Notes: generated by a model from the sequence alone, not told the origin. A stretch of DNA of 50,494 bases from Flavobacterium sp. BFFFF1 (GCF_002256285.1 NZ_NKJE01000002.1:119674-170167), one strand, 5' to 3'; counted from the stretch's first letter, positions 42,109 through 50,494 are shown. Translations and numbers: made by a program.

Positions 42109-42210
42109 ATTAGAAAATCAGAAAATTGTCAAGTTACAACTACGTGCTGTCATTTCTGATATCTATGATACAATGATCTCATTTTCTAATTATTAAATTA
42201 TCTAATTACA
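42109..42210. repeat. Octamer-array inverted repeat, locus D (ATT class)
   Basis: Left arm 42109-42132 has octamers ATTAGAAA, ATCAGAAA, ATTGTCAA. Right arm 42181-42210 has ATTTTCTA, ATTATTAA, ATTATCTA, ATTACA, ending at the ATG of ftsY. ATTAGAAAAT at 42109-42118 is the exact reverse complement of ATTTTCTAAT at 42181-42190. The 50 bases between hold nothing recognisable. This is a second consensus class of the same architecture as loci A-C. Confidence 0.7.
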
Positions 42211-43164
42211 ATGTCTTTTTTCAAAAAAATATTCTCCTCCGAAAAGAAACAAACCCTCGATGAAGGGCTCGAAAAATCAAAGACCTCTTTCTTTTCAAAA
42301 CTGACTAAGGCCGTCGCGGGTAAATCAAAGGTCGACGACGAAGTCCTCGATAATCTTGAGGAAGTGCTTGTCGCGTCTGATGTAGGAGTGGATACCACAC
42401 TTAAAATCATTACCCGCATCGAGAAACGTGTCGCAGAAGATAAATACCTGGGTACAGACGAACTCAATAGAATCCTTCGTGAGGAAATCGCCGGCTTACT
42501 GTCCGAGACCAATCTGGGAGAAGCTTCCGAGTTTGTGATACCATCTGGCAGCAAGCCGCATGTAATTATGGTTGTGGGCGTGAATGGTGTAGGGAAGACG
42601 ACCACCATCGGTAAACTGTCGCACCAATTCAAAAAGGCAGGATATAAGGTAGTTCTTGGTGCCGCTGATACGTTTCGCGCCGCTGCAATCGACCAATTGC
42701 AGATTTGGGCGGATAGGGTAGGCGTACCCTTGGTAAAGCAACAAATGGGTAGTGACCCTGCTTCAGTAGCATTCGATACGCTTCAGTCAGCAGTAGCACA
42801 GAACGCTGACGTGGTGATTATCGATACGGCGGGCCGTCTTCACAACAAAGTGAACCTCATGTCCGAGCTAACGAAGGTAAAACGGGTGATGCAGAAGGTC
42901 ATTCCGGACGCGCCGCACGAAGTATTGCTGGTGCTTGATGGTTCTACAGGCCAGAATGCGTTTGAACAGGCCAAACAATTCACTGCGGCAACGGAAGTGA
43001 CGGCATTAGCGGTCACCAAACTCGACGGTACGGCAAAAGGTGGTGTTGTTATTGGTATTTCGGATCAATTTCGCATTCCGGTAAAATATATAGGCGTGGG
43101 TGAAGGTATCGAGCACCTGCAGGTATTCAATAAATTTGAATTTGTGGATTCGTTTTTTAAGTAA
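42211..43164 (+). CDS. ftsY: Signal recognition particle receptor FtsY
   Basis: 317 residues. A short basic/amphipathic N-terminus (MSFFKKIFSSEKKQ) replaces the long acidic A domain of E. coli FtsY. The N domain (about 40-100) precedes the G domain, with G1 GVNGVGKT (123-130), the insertion-box region LGAADTFRAAAIDQLQIW, DTAGR (G3), TKLDGTAKGG (G4) and YIGVGEGIEHL. It docks the SRP-ribosome complex at the inner membrane. Start and context (after rpmG and DUF4295) agree with other Flavobacteriaceae. No rimO follows here. Confidence 0.97.
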   Translation: MSFFKKIFSSEKKQTLDEGLEKSKTSFFSKLTKAVAGKSKVDDEVLDNLEEVLVASDVGVDTTLKIITRIEKRVAEDKYLGTDELNRILREEIAGLLSETNLGEASEFVIPSGSKPHVIMVVGVNGVGKTTTIGKLSHQFKKAGYKVVLGAADTFRAAAIDQLQIWADRVGVPLVKQQMGSDPASVAFDTLQSAVAQNADVVIIDTAGRLHNKVNLMSELTKVKRVMQKVIPDAPHEVLLVLDGSTGQNAFEQAKQFTAATEVTALAVTKLDGTAKGGVVIGISDQFRIPVKYIGVGEGIEHLQVFNKFEFVDSFFK

Positions 43165-43180
43165 TCTTTGGGATGAATAA

Positions 43181-43211
43181 AAAAAAACTGCTTAATGCGG
43201 TTTTTTTTTAT
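43181..43211 (+). terminator. ftsY terminator
   Basis: AAAACTGC pairs with GCGGTTTT across a TTAAT loop (one G-T pair) and is followed by nine T. Confidence 0.82.
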
Positions 43212-43255
43212 GTTATTTGAAATTAATTTATATTCTTTGCGCCAAAGCAATTATT

Positions 43256-44509
43256 ATGAGAACAATATTTTACCTCGCGGTTTTTTTTACTACAATTTGC
43301 AATGCACAAAATAGTTATGAAGCTGGCTATTATATCGATAACACCGGCACAACGAGAACTGGGCTTATTGAGAATGAATATTGGTACAATTCGCCGTCAT
43401 CCATTCATTTTAAAGCAACTGACCAGGCTGATTTCGTTACGCTGGAAATTAAGGATGTAAAATCTTTTTGCATTGGGCGGGATATCAAATACATCCGGCA
43501 AACAGTTAATATTGACAATAAGAGAACAGAGATTCACAAGGAAAACAACTCTACTAACGGTAATCCAAGCTTCGAGAAGAAAACACTCTTTCTGAAAGTG
43601 TTGGTCGAGGGACCCGCGACGCTTTGTTCCATTGTTTACCTCAGTGAACCGAAATATTTTTTTTCGATGAATAATTCGGGCAGCTTCAGCCAATTGTTCT
43701 ACAGGGTTTACAGTGATAATGACTTCCACGAAAAACGAAACACGTTATACCGGAATCAGTTATTCGATGCGCTTAAATGTGATAAACTTTCCTTGCAGGA
43801 TTTTACAACCCTGCCCTATCAGGAGCAGGCCCTTGCAGGCATCATTCAGAAATACAATTCCTGTATGAATGTGGAAAGTAAGGTCTATTCAGAAAAGGTA
43901 AGGAAAAGCGAAGTGAAGTATTCTATCATTGGAGGACTCGGGCTGACAACTTTAAAGGTGGTTTCTACCGAGAATGTTTTCGAAAAGGGAAGTGGTTCCA
44001 CATTTATTTTTGGAGGTGAAGTTTCGGTGTTGCTGCCGTTCAATAACAAGCGCATAGAGTTATTTTTAAATTCAGTTGTCGAGAAAATAGATTTCAAAGT
44101 TTATTCAGAGGACATTTCCACGGGAAGCACGGTAACGTATATCAAAGATTACATCGAAATGCAGGGAACACCAATTGATATTAATGTAGGTATGCGGTAT
44201 TATTTCATAGTCAATGAGAAAAACAGGATTTTTCTAAGTGGTGCATTCGGAGTTTGCCTTGCCAATGGTACGATTAAATACTCCAGAGACAGGTATACCC
44301 CCCAGGGCATAGCGAACATCTCTGGCTTTGAAGGCAATACCGAAACTGCATTTGATGCAAAATTAGGGGTTGGCTATATGTTTAACCAAAAGATATCCCT
44401 AAACGTTGATTATGATATTTATCCAAAGAATTTTTTTAATGAAGGGGTGGGGATAAATGCTTCAGAATTGACTGTTTTGGGCTTAACGCTAAGGTATCGC
44501 TTAAACTAA
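43256..44509 (+). CDS. Secreted protein with probable beta-barrel C-terminus
   Basis: 417 residues from ATG 43256, which starts a signal peptide (MRTIFYLAVFFTTICNAQ); the upstream ATG at 43217 would add a needless leader. The first half (about 25-200) has strands and a KxxFxxxxxF-like pattern reminiscent of DUF-type secreted domains (GYYIDNTGTTRTGLIENEYWYNSP). The second half (about 220-417) alternates as a barrel: KYSIIGGLGLTTLKVV, FIFGGEVSVLLPF, IDINVGMRYYFI, RIFLSGAFGVCLANG, AKLGVGYMFNQKISLNVDYD and a last strand LGLTLRYRLN. I cannot name a family. Confidence 0.75.
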   Translation: MRTIFYLAVFFTTICNAQNSYEAGYYIDNTGTTRTGLIENEYWYNSPSSIHFKATDQADFVTLEIKDVKSFCIGRDIKYIRQTVNIDNKRTEIHKENNSTNGNPSFEKKTLFLKVLVEGPATLCSIVYLSEPKYFFSMNNSGSFSQLFYRVYSDNDFHEKRNTLYRNQLFDALKCDKLSLQDFTTLPYQEQALAGIIQKYNSCMNVESKVYSEKVRKSEVKYSIIGGLGLTTLKVVSTENVFEKGSGSTFIFGGEVSVLLPFNNKRIELFLNSVVEKIDFKVYSEDISTGSTVTYIKDYIEMQGTPIDINVGMRYYFIVNEKNRIFLSGAFGVCLANGTIKYSRDRYTPQGIANISGFEGNTETAFDAKLGVGYMFNQKISLNVDYDIYPKNFFNEGVGINASELTVLGLTLRYRLN

Positions 44510-44592
44510 TCGGTTTCGCTGTTGTAATCTAATCTGCAGGAGAAGCATTGATGTCCGTTTTACGGACCTTTTTTTCGCATTGATGTTTGCTA

Positions 44593-45660
44593 TTAATTAC
44601 CGGTCAATGCACTAATTTTCTCCCAAAGCACTTCGTCAAAATCTGATAATGCCAGATTTACATTGTCTGCAGCGTCGCCCATACGGATGACGACCATTTT
44701 TTTGGATTGAACGATATATATTTTTTGGTCATTCTTTCCTAAGGCCATAAACATGTCGCCCGGCGCTGACGGAATGATACTGCCCTGAAACGTGAGCTGG
44801 CTTTGCGGCAAATGGTAGCTTGTTTTGCCATTCAGCCACCATAAATATCCGTAGGCCATGTTGATATCCTGTGAGGTTGTGGTGGCCGCGTTGAAATAAT
44901 TTTCATTTAGAATTTGGATTTGCTCCCATTTTCCGTGATTCAGCATCAGCAACCCGAAACGTGCCATGCTTCTGGTGTTGCTCCAATACACACTTAAATC
45001 TTCACCGGACGACAACCATGTTCCGGTCATGCCAATTTTGTCCCGCAGCTGCGCATTAAAGTATGCACTCCAACTTTGTCCAGTAGCCGATGCCACAACA
45101 TCCTGGAGCTTAACATACACGTTATGATAAGCCCAACGCATTCCGGCATCTGCTTTGTATTGCAGGTTTGCTGAAGATACGTCATCGCCTAGCGCGTCGT
45201 CGAGGCCAGATGTCATGGTGAGCAAATGCCGATTGGTGATGAGGCTTTCCTTGGCTGGAGTTTCACTTGTCCAACCTACACCCAAATATTCGGAAACCTT
45301 GTCGTTGACGCTTAAAAATCCCTGCTGTTCTGCAATGCCGGTCATGGTCGACGTTAGTGTTTTTCCCGCGCTTGCCCAGTACCAGGGTGTTGAGGCGGAG
45401 TGTCCGTTAAAATAGTTTTCCATTGCGATTCTGCCATTGATCAGAATAATGAAGCTTTTAGTATGCTTGGTGTCAAGGTAGTCTAACAAAGGCTGCACCG
45501 CATCAGCATGCCAGTTCAGGCTGGAGATTGTTTTAGTGTCCCAGGCATCACTGCCGATTGCTGGAAAATACATGTTTTCCACCGGCACGTCCTGTGTGTT
45601 TTTTTCATCAGAACAGGAAAATGATAAAATGGAAATCAAGATGATAATCGACTTTTTCAT
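44593..45660 (-). CDS. Serine hydrolase, class C beta-lactamase-like lipoprotein
   Basis: 355 residues with a lipoprotein signal (MKKSIIILISILSFSC, lipid Cys16). The penicillin-binding/beta-lactamase fold is indicated by SAGK (Ser97, Lys100) as SxxK, YHN (178-180) as the YxN motif, GYLWWLNG and a C-terminal KK-x-VIRMG in the KTG-like position. It may be an esterase, D-aminopeptidase or carboxypeptidase of the periplasm; true beta-lactamase activity cannot be inferred. It is divergent from the small lipoprotein gene at 45751. Confidence 0.9.
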   Translation of the reverse strand: MKKSIIILISILSFSCSDEKNTQDVPVENMYFPAIGSDAWDTKTISSLNWHADAVQPLLDYLDTKHTKSFIILINGRIAMENYFNGHSASTPWYWASAGKTLTSTMTGIAEQQGFLSVNDKVSEYLGVGWTSETPAKESLITNRHLLTMTSGLDDALGDDVSSANLQYKADAGMRWAYHNVYVKLQDVVASATGQSWSAYFNAQLRDKIGMTGTWLSSGEDLSVYWSNTRSMARFGLLMLNHGKWEQIQILNENYFNAATTTSQDINMAYGYLWWLNGKTSYHLPQSQLTFQGSIIPSAPGDMFMALGKNDQKIYIVQSKKMVVIRMGDAADNVNLALSDFDEVLWEKISALTGN

Positions 45661-45750
45661 GTGAGAGAATTTAGCAATCTAAATTAGGAATTTATGTTGT
45701 TAAGTCCGGAATTATTGCCCGTTATTTAGTACTTTTATTTTTTTTAAATT

Positions 45751-46170
45751 ATGAAAAAACACTTCTTTTTCTTTATCGCAATTGGTCTGATTGCAGGTTG
45801 TGAGCAATCAGTAACAGAAAGTTCCCTGAAAAATATAAATGGCTATTGGGAAATCTCCGAAACCATTTCCATGAAGGGAGAAACGAAGGAATTCAAAATA
45901 AATGAAACAATTGATTATTTCGAACTAAAGAATGGAAAAGGGTTTCGAAAAAAAGTAATGCCCCAATTTAACGGGCATTATACGGTGAACAATCAGAAGG
46001 AAGAAATTGTCTTACAAAAGCAAAAAGATCATTTCTATCTCGTGTATACTACACCATACGGAAAATGGAGAGATGAGATTATAAGCCTTTCAGATGAAGA
46101 GCTGGCGTTGAAAAATGAACAGGGAATGGAATATCATTACAAACGGCCGATGAAATTTTCTATAAAATAA
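45751..46170 (+). CDS. Small lipoprotein of unknown function
   Basis: 139 residues with a lipoprotein signal (MKKHFFFFIAIGLIAGC, lipid Cys17). The mature part is a lipocalin-like beta pattern: NINGYWEISETISMKGETKEFKI, YFELKNGKGFRKKVMP, GHYTVNNQKEEIVLQKQKDHFYLVYTT, KWRDEIISLSDEELALKNEQ. This layout resembles lipocalin-like/META-type exported proteins, with no firm family. Stop codon and the DUF721 start overlap as TAATG. Confidence 0.78.
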   Translation: MKKHFFFFIAIGLIAGCEQSVTESSLKNINGYWEISETISMKGETKEFKINETIDYFELKNGKGFRKKVMPQFNGHYTVNNQKEEIVLQKQKDHFYLVYTTPYGKWRDEIISLSDEELALKNEQGMEYHYKRPMKFSIK

Positions 46171-46466
46171 TGGCGAAGAGAATCAGCAACGATAGTGTAA
46201 TTGGCGATATCCTTAAGGAAATCATTATCCAGAATAAGCTTCAGCCAGGCATAGACGCCATTTCAGTAAGCAACGCCTGGGCTTCTTTAATGGGGAATGG
46301 TGTCAAAAATTATACTAAAGAAGTTGTCCTGAAGGGCAGTACTTTATATGTGTCACTGAGTTCTTCCGTCCTTCGTGAAGAACTGGCTTACGGCAAGGAA
46401 AAAATTATGAAGATGCTCAATGAAGAGATGGGTAGGGAAGTAGTTCGGGAAGTCATTCTCAGGTAA
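46170..46466 (+). CDS. DUF721 (DciA-like) domain-containing protein
   Basis: 98 residues. The DUF721 core is SVIGDILKEIIIQNKLQPGIDAISVSNAWASLMGNGVKNYTKEVVLKGSTLYVSLSSSVLREELAYGKEKIMKMLNEEMG. Relatives include DciA, the loader of the replicative helicase DnaB; the N-terminal KH-like fold matches that family. It is translationally coupled to a lipoprotein gene. Confidence 0.9.
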   Translation: MAKRISNDSVIGDILKEIIIQNKLQPGIDAISVSNAWASLMGNGVKNYTKEVVLKGSTLYVSLSSSVLREELAYGKEKIMKMLNEEMGREVVREVILR

Positions 46467-46487
46467 ATTCATTTTATACCGTCAAAA

Positions 46488-46522
46488 AATAAAAAATCCC
46501 GCTTTTAAAGACGGGATTTGAT
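46488..46522. terminator. Bidirectional terminator
   Basis: AAATCCCG (46494-46501) pairs with CGGGATTT (46512-46519), with an inner CTTT/AAAG helix and one bulge. A-run on the left, TTTG on the right. It separates the converging DUF721 and ndk genes. Confidence 0.85.
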
Positions 46523-46553
46523 ATCGATTTGTAAAGTGGATGTGTTGTCCAGA

Positions 46554-46973
46554 TTAAAATTCTTCTCTTCCGGCAAAGTGAAATGCACTTTCGATAGCAG
46601 CATTTTCATCGCTGTCAGAACCATGGACTGCGTTTTCACCAATTGAAGTGGCATAAGCTTTTCTGATCGTACCTTCAGCAGCCTCAGCTGGATTTGTAGC
46701 TCCAATCAACGTCCTGAAATCTTCCACAGCATTTTCTTTTTCAAGAATTGCAGCTACAATCGGACCTCTTGACATAAATTCCACCAGTTCGCCATAGAAT
46801 GGACGTGCTGCGTGTACGGCATAAAATGCCTTTGCATCAGCGACAGTCAATTGTGTCAGTTTTAGTGCGACGATTTTAAAACCACCATCCGTAATCATTT
46901 TCAGGATATTCCCAATATGGCCGTTTGCTACTGCATCAGGCTTAATCATTGTAAAAGTTCTGTTTGTTGCCAT
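46554..46973 (-). CDS. ndk: Nucleoside-diphosphate kinase
   Basis: 139 residues. It transfers the gamma-phosphate between nucleoside tri- and diphosphates. NDK hallmarks are [16 protein letters not shown] (N-terminus), [16 protein letters not shown] and [14 protein letters not shown] with the phosphorylated His117. Complete in length and monocistronic, with a leader of about 20 bases after the ATG's upstream region. Confidence 0.98.
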   Translation of the reverse strand: MATNRTFTMIKPDAVANGHIGNILKMITDGGFKIVALKLTQLTVADAKAFYAVHAARPFYGELVEFMSRGPIVAAILEKENAVEDFRTLIGATNPAEAAEGTIRKAYATSIGENAVHGSDSDENAAIESAFHFAGREEF

Positions 46974-47033
46974 TGTTTTTTAAATTTGGTGCAAAATTAG
47001 TTTTTTTAAACCATATATGAAAATCAAATCACA

Positions 47034-47075
47034 ACCAAAAAAAATCCCCAACTGTATCCAGTCGGGGATTTTCAA
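47034..47075 (-). terminator. Terminator of the repeat-protein gene
   Basis: AAAATCCCC (47041-47049) pairs with GGGGATTTT (47064-47072) with an inner ACTG/CAGT helix and one A-C mismatch. On the minus strand it is followed by a run of T. Confidence 0.88.
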
Positions 47076-47096
47076 ATTAACCCAAATTCTAAATTA

Positions 47097-49733
47097 CTAA
47101 TTCTTAATAATCTTTATCGTTTGTGATCCGCTGTCAGCGGTAATTTTTGCAAAATACAATCCTGCGGAAAGTGTCGACCCGTCAATTGAAGTTTCATTTG
47201 CAGCGAGGTTTTTACGAACAATTGTTTTTCCTGTTGCATCGATAATTTCAATTGCTGTCAGGTTAGTGTTGCCCGAGAAATTCCATGTTGTAGAAGAAGG
47301 ATTCGGGGACACTGTGAATTTTATCTGTGATGGATTATTTACGCCTAAAACTACTTCGGTAAACATCCCTTCTCCACTTGGCCTGTTAAACGAGATATTG
47401 TAAGTACCCGCCGCAACTGGTATGTCCGGACCATCGAGCGTGTACACGCCTCCTGGGAATTCCGTTCCACCCCAATTTACCGTCCAACTGTCATTCTGCC
47501 TGAATTTAATTAAGCCGTCAGTTAATGTAATATTTTCAAGTGTATAAGTAATACCATCAGTAGTAGATAAATCGGTATCCGCTACATCAAATCCGTTTAA
47601 GGCAGTTCCTAAAACGCCTATGCTCACAAAGTCAAATGAATAGGCACCGGTAAGTATATTAAATGTGACGTTGTATGTTCCGGGCGTCACTGGAATATTT
47701 GCTCCTCCCTGTGTTCCGGTCCCTACAGGGAAATCTGCACTTCCCCAGTTAACATCCCATGCGTCACCCTGACGGAATTTGGCCTCCCCCGCTGTAAATG
47801 TATATGCCCAAAGGGTGTATGTGATTCCGTCTGTTGTTTGCATGTCAACATCCGGGCCGGCAAAACCGTCTGCTGTAAGGGCATCTCCAAGGATTCCAAT
47901 ACTTTGAAACGCTGTGAGGTTTATAAAGTTATAGTCACCGGTGATCCGGTTGAATGTTACATCGTAAGTCCCTGCATCAACAATAATATTCGCGCCTCCT
48001 AAAGTCGCCGTTCCGGAAGGGAATGCGGCATTTCCCCAATTGATGTCCCAGGCATTATCCTGACGGAACTTTGCCTCTCCATCTGTAAAAGTAAAGCCTT
48101 CGAGTGTATACAAGATCCCATCTGTCGTTGCCATATCTGTGTCAGGACCGTCAAAGCCATTTCCATCTACGGCAGTACCTAAAACACCAACCATAGGGAA
48201 TTCGCCGACGATTGCAAATGCATAAGCTCCCGTAGATCTGTTGAATGTTACATTGTATGTACCGGCAGGAACTACAATATTATTTCCTCCCTGTGTAGCT
48301 GTTCCGGAAGGAAAATCAGGGCTTCCCCAGTTGATCGTCCAGGCATCATCCTGACGGAATTTCGCTTCTCCCGAAGTAAAGGTATAATTTGAAAGGGTAT
48401 AGGTCTCTCCATCTGTGGTGGAAAGGTTTGTGTCCGGACCGGAAAAACCTTCGGCGGAAACGGCACTACCTAAGATTCCAATACTTGGATACAACGGCGT
48501 TCCTACAAAGGTATACGCTAAGGTCTGAATGTTAAACGTCAAAGTATAAGTTCCTGCAACCACAGGGATGTTGGATCCCCCAGAAACGGCAGTGCCTGCT
48601 GGGAACGTATTTCCAAAAAGATCTACTCCCCAATTGATATCCCACGCATCATCCTGGCGGAATTTTAGTTCCCCATCAGTGAAAACGTAATTCGAAAGGG
48701 TATAAATAACGCCATCTGTTGTGGACATGTTTGTGTCAGGACCCGCGAAACCATCGGAATTGACAGCGGTACCCAGCACGCCAATATTTGTAAATATTAC
48801 TGGTGCATCAAAAGAATATTCCCCAGTTTCACGGTTGAAATGAACACTGTAATCTCCAGCGGTCACCATAATGTTTGCTCCTCCCTGTGTTCCGGTTCCG
48901 CTTGGAAAGTCTGCACTTCCCCAGTTTACCTCCCAGGCGTCGCCCTGCCGGAACTTAGCCTCTCCCTCCGTAAAGGTATGGTTGTATAGGACATAGTGAA
49001 TGCCGTCGGTCGTTGAAAGATCGGTGTCAGGATCGTTAAATCCATTGGCAGAAACTGCAGTACCAATGATTCCTACACTGGGGAACGTAAAGCTATAAGC
49101 CCCAGTTATGATATTGAAGTTAACAGTATAGGTGCCTTCTGGGACAAAGATGTTGCCGCTGTTCAACGTGGCCGTTCCCGCTGGAAATGTACTGCCTCCC
49201 CAACTTATTTCCCAGGCATCATCCTGGCGAAATTTCATTTCTCCGCCAAGGAAGTTGTAATTCGTTACCGAATAATTGATTCCGTCAAACGTCACCATAT
49301 CGACGTCAGGACCATTAAATCCGTCGGCAGTTACAGCTGTCCCTATCATTCCGATGTTTGGAAATGAAATAACGTTTGTAAATGAATACGCACCCGTTTC
49401 ACGGTTAAAAGTTACATCGTAGGTACCCGCGACCGTGACGATATTTGCGCCACTAAGTGCTCCGATACCAGATGGAAAGGCGGCACTCCCCCAATTGATT
49501 GCCCAGGCACCGTCCTGCCTGAATTTTAACCCTCCGCCCGGAACCGCAGTGGTTACTGAGAGATTCGACAGCGTATACGTAATGTTGTCTGTGGTAGACA
49601 TAATGTGGGTATCCGGCGTGTTTGGATCATTGTCTGGCCATCCACCAACGGCTTCTCCGACGATGGAGATGCTTTGCGCATTGCCTAAAGAGAAGGCCAA
49701 AATCGCAATAAGGAATAGTAAAGTTTTTTTCAT
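47097..49733 (-). CDS. Secreted protein with eight SusE/SusF-like repeats and T9SS sorting domain
   Basis: 878 residues with a signal peptide (MKKTLLFLIAILAFSLGNAQ, residue 20). Eight tandem repeats of about 90 residues, starting near residues 22, 124 and then every 90 or so, share the pattern IGxLGTAVxxDGFxGPD, TTDGIxYTL, GExKFRQDDAWxINWG, FPSGTAT and AGTYxVTFNRxTGxYSF. The motif resembles the C-terminal starch-binding domains of SusE/SusF. The last 70 residues (FTVSPNPSS...GLYFAKITADSGSQTIKIIKN) are a type A T9SS sorting domain. A surface glycan-binding or adhesive role is the simplest inference; no sus locus accompanies it. The ligand is unknown. Confidence 0.86.
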   Translation of the reverse strand: MKKTLLFLIAILAFSLGNAQSISIVGEAVGGWPDNDPNTPDTHIMSTTDNITYTLSNLSVTTAVPGGGLKFRQDGAWAINWGSAAFPSGIGALSGANIVTVAGTYDVTFNRETGAYSFTNVISFPNIGMIGTAVTADGFNGPDVDMVTFDGINYSVTNYNFLGGEMKFRQDDAWEISWGGSTFPAGTATLNSGNIFVPEGTYTVNFNIITGAYSFTFPSVGIIGTAVSANGFNDPDTDLSTTDGIHYVLYNHTFTEGEAKFRQGDAWEVNWGSADFPSGTGTQGGANIMVTAGDYSVHFNRETGEYSFDAPVIFTNIGVLGTAVNSDGFAGPDTNMSTTDGVIYTLSNYVFTDGELKFRQDDAWDINWGVDLFGNTFPAGTAVSGGSNIPVVAGTYTLTFNIQTLAYTFVGTPLYPSIGILGSAVSAEGFSGPDTNLSTTDGETYTLSNYTFTSGEAKFRQDDAWTINWGSPDFPSGTATQGGNNIVVPAGTYNVTFNRSTGAYAFAIVGEFPMVGVLGTAVDGNGFDGPDTDMATTDGILYTLEGFTFTDGEAKFRQDNAWDINWGNAAFPSGTATLGGANIIVDAGTYDVTFNRITGDYNFINLTAFQSIGILGDALTADGFAGPDVDMQTTDGITYTLWAYTFTAGEAKFRQGDAWDVNWGSADFPVGTGTQGGANIPVTPGTYNVTFNILTGAYSFDFVSIGVLGTALNGFDVADTDLSTTDGITYTLENITLTDGLIKFRQNDSWTVNWGGTEFPGGVYTLDGPDIPVAAGTYNISFNRPSGEGMFTEVVLGVNNPSQIKFTVSPNPSSTTWNFSGNTNLTAIEIIDATGKTIVRKNLAANETSIDGSTLSAGLYFAKITADSGSQTIKIIKN

Positions 49734-49885
49734 TTTTTTGCTGTGTTTTGTTAAAGTATCCGTTAAATTTAATTAAAATTTAACACGGGGATACTCCATA
49801 AAAAAGAAAAACACATACGAAAACGTTTGCGTATTGATAACTTTTTTAGTTAACGACAATAAAAAATGAAATTAGCAATGCCAAC
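49734..49885. other. Intergenic region
   Basis: About 150 AT-rich bases between two minus-strand genes. It should contain the promoter of the repeat-protein gene on its left side and the terminator of bshC, but no clear hairpin or consensus box is visible by eye. Confidence 0.35.
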
Positions 49886-50494
49886 CTAAAAAATGATGAC
49901 CTCGAATCGTTGTTCCAATGGCTCAAGTCTGGACATCAGTGTTTTAATCAGAATATTGCCATATTCGAGATAAAATTCTGCGAAATTCGCGGTTCGCTCC
50001 TGCAGCCCGCCGAAAGGGAAAAGTTCGTTTTGTAGTGTCTTGATACGGTCTAACTCGTCTTGGTATGCTTTTTTCTGCGCTTTTAGCAAACGCTTTTCAA
50101 GATTTTCCAATCCTTTTGTTTGTTTAGCAGCCTGGGCTTTTACAGCTCCCATGAACGATTTATCCGTGGACTCTGCGATGGACTCAAGGTGGACAAATTG
50201 TGCTGCGAGAAATTCTTTTTGTTGTGTAAAATCTATCGGAAATTCAGATAATTCATGGATTTTCTTATTTTCCAATGCCTGCTGTTTCATAAATAAATCT
50301 TTCCAGGTTAACTGCAATTTATCAGCTTTTCCTGATTGTTTTGCTGTGGCTAACAACACCGAATTTCGGATAAGTAAAATCGGGAAGGTAACGCCGACCG
50401 CTTCAAAAAACGATTTTAGTTCGAGCCAATAAGCAATCTCACCACCACCACCGATATAGCATAAGTTGGGTAAAATCACTTCCTGGTAAAGGGG
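49886..50494 (-). CDS. bshC: Bacillithiol biosynthesis cysteine-adding enzyme BshC, C-terminal part
   Basis: The frame runs off the right end of the window, leaving 202 residues of the C-terminus. It opens with PLYQEVILPNLCYIGGGGEIAYWLELKSFFEAVGVTFPILLIRNSVLL, the conserved BshC core (YIGGGGE), followed by a long helical coiled-coil region (about 60-160, KQTKGLENLEKRLLKAQKKAYQDE) and an end FGGLQERTANFAEFYLEYG. BshC adds cysteine to glucosaminyl-malate in bacillithiol synthesis. The N-terminal two thirds lie beyond the window. Partial gene because of the window edge, not truncation. Confidence 0.93.
   Translation of the reverse strand, partial: PLYQEVILPNLCYIGGGGEIAYWLELKSFFEAVGVTFPILLIRNSVLLATAKQSGKADKLQLTWKDLFMKQQALENKKIHELSEFPIDFTQQKEFLAAQFVHLESIAESTDKSFMGAVKAQAAKQTKGLENLEKRLLKAQKKAYQDELDRIKTLQNELFPFGGLQERTANFAEFYLEYGNILIKTLMSRLEPLEQRFEVIIF

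Noticed and set aside
1..50494. tRNA, rRNA, insertion sequence or prophage genes
   Set aside because: No clover-leaf sequence with CCA-type ends, rRNA segments, transposase or phage proteins were recognised by eye; a dedicated RNA scan would be needed to exclude tRNAs completely.

Overview
The window is a chromosomal segment of a bacterium of the Bacteroidota, almost certainly family Flavobacteriaceae and close to Flavobacterium. The evidence is the order cinA-rpmB-rpmG-DUF4295-ftsY, two type IX secretion (T9SS) C-terminal sorting domains, DUF4836, DUF2795, DUF2490 and DUF4295 proteins, a SusC-style plug domain, and promoters of the form TTG-N17-19-TAnnTTTG instead of sigma70 -35/-10 boxes. 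No rRNA, tRNA, CRISPR, prophage or insertion sequence was found.

Layout. 0-8 kb: an unrecognised protein, a secreted double DUF3494 (ice-binding-like) T9SS protein, a small membrane protein, two adjacent ABC-F ATPases and a methyltransferase. 8-16 kb: a coiled-coil lipoprotein, a LolD/MacB-like ATPase, a PduO-type cobalamin adenosyltransferase, DUF2795, secA, secreted proteins and a 36-residue Lys-rich protein. 16-26 kb: a beta-barrel, a GlcD-like flavin oxidase, a 1-Cys peroxiredoxin, an AEC transporter, MeaB, a DUF4836/ABC ATPase/FtsX-like permease operon and a MATE exporter. 27-33 kb: PPK2, a DUF6929-like propeller candidate, an ECF sigma factor coupled to a 1020-residue protein that joins an anti-sigma-like N-terminus, a SusC-type plug and a YfbK-type VWA module, then DUF2490. 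33-43 kb: glycosyltransferase, 2-oxoacid dehydrogenase E2, an XRE-type regulator beside a 21-bp iteron array, 3'-5' exonuclease, four-helix-bundle protein, FAH hydrolase, HPt protein, CinA, ribosomal proteins and FtsY. 43-50.5 kb: a beta-barrel, a serine hydrolase, a lipoprotein, DUF721, Ndk, a secreted protein with eight SusE/F-like repeats, and a truncated BshC.

The most unusual content is not protein-coding. (1) Ten copies of a TACGNAATA core recur at exactly 21 bp just upstream of the XRE regulator gene, which looks like a cooperative operator. (2) Several intergenic spaces between 33 and 42.2 kb are filled from stop codon to start codon by arrays of degenerate octamers, a left array (AGTNNCNN) and a right array in inverted orientation (ACTNNGNN). 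In one locus the pair encloses a four-helix-bundle (23S-IVS/Avd-like) gene, as a mobile element and its empty relatives might look. (3) A structured intergenic repeat occurs twice. (4) The sigma/anti-sigma/plug/VWA fusion may be a signalling protein assembled from parts of a TonB-dependent transducer.

Start codons were moved downstream of the longest frame where a signal peptide, promoter, terminator or family N-terminus required it. Family assignments come from reading motifs by eye and from memory. No database search was run.
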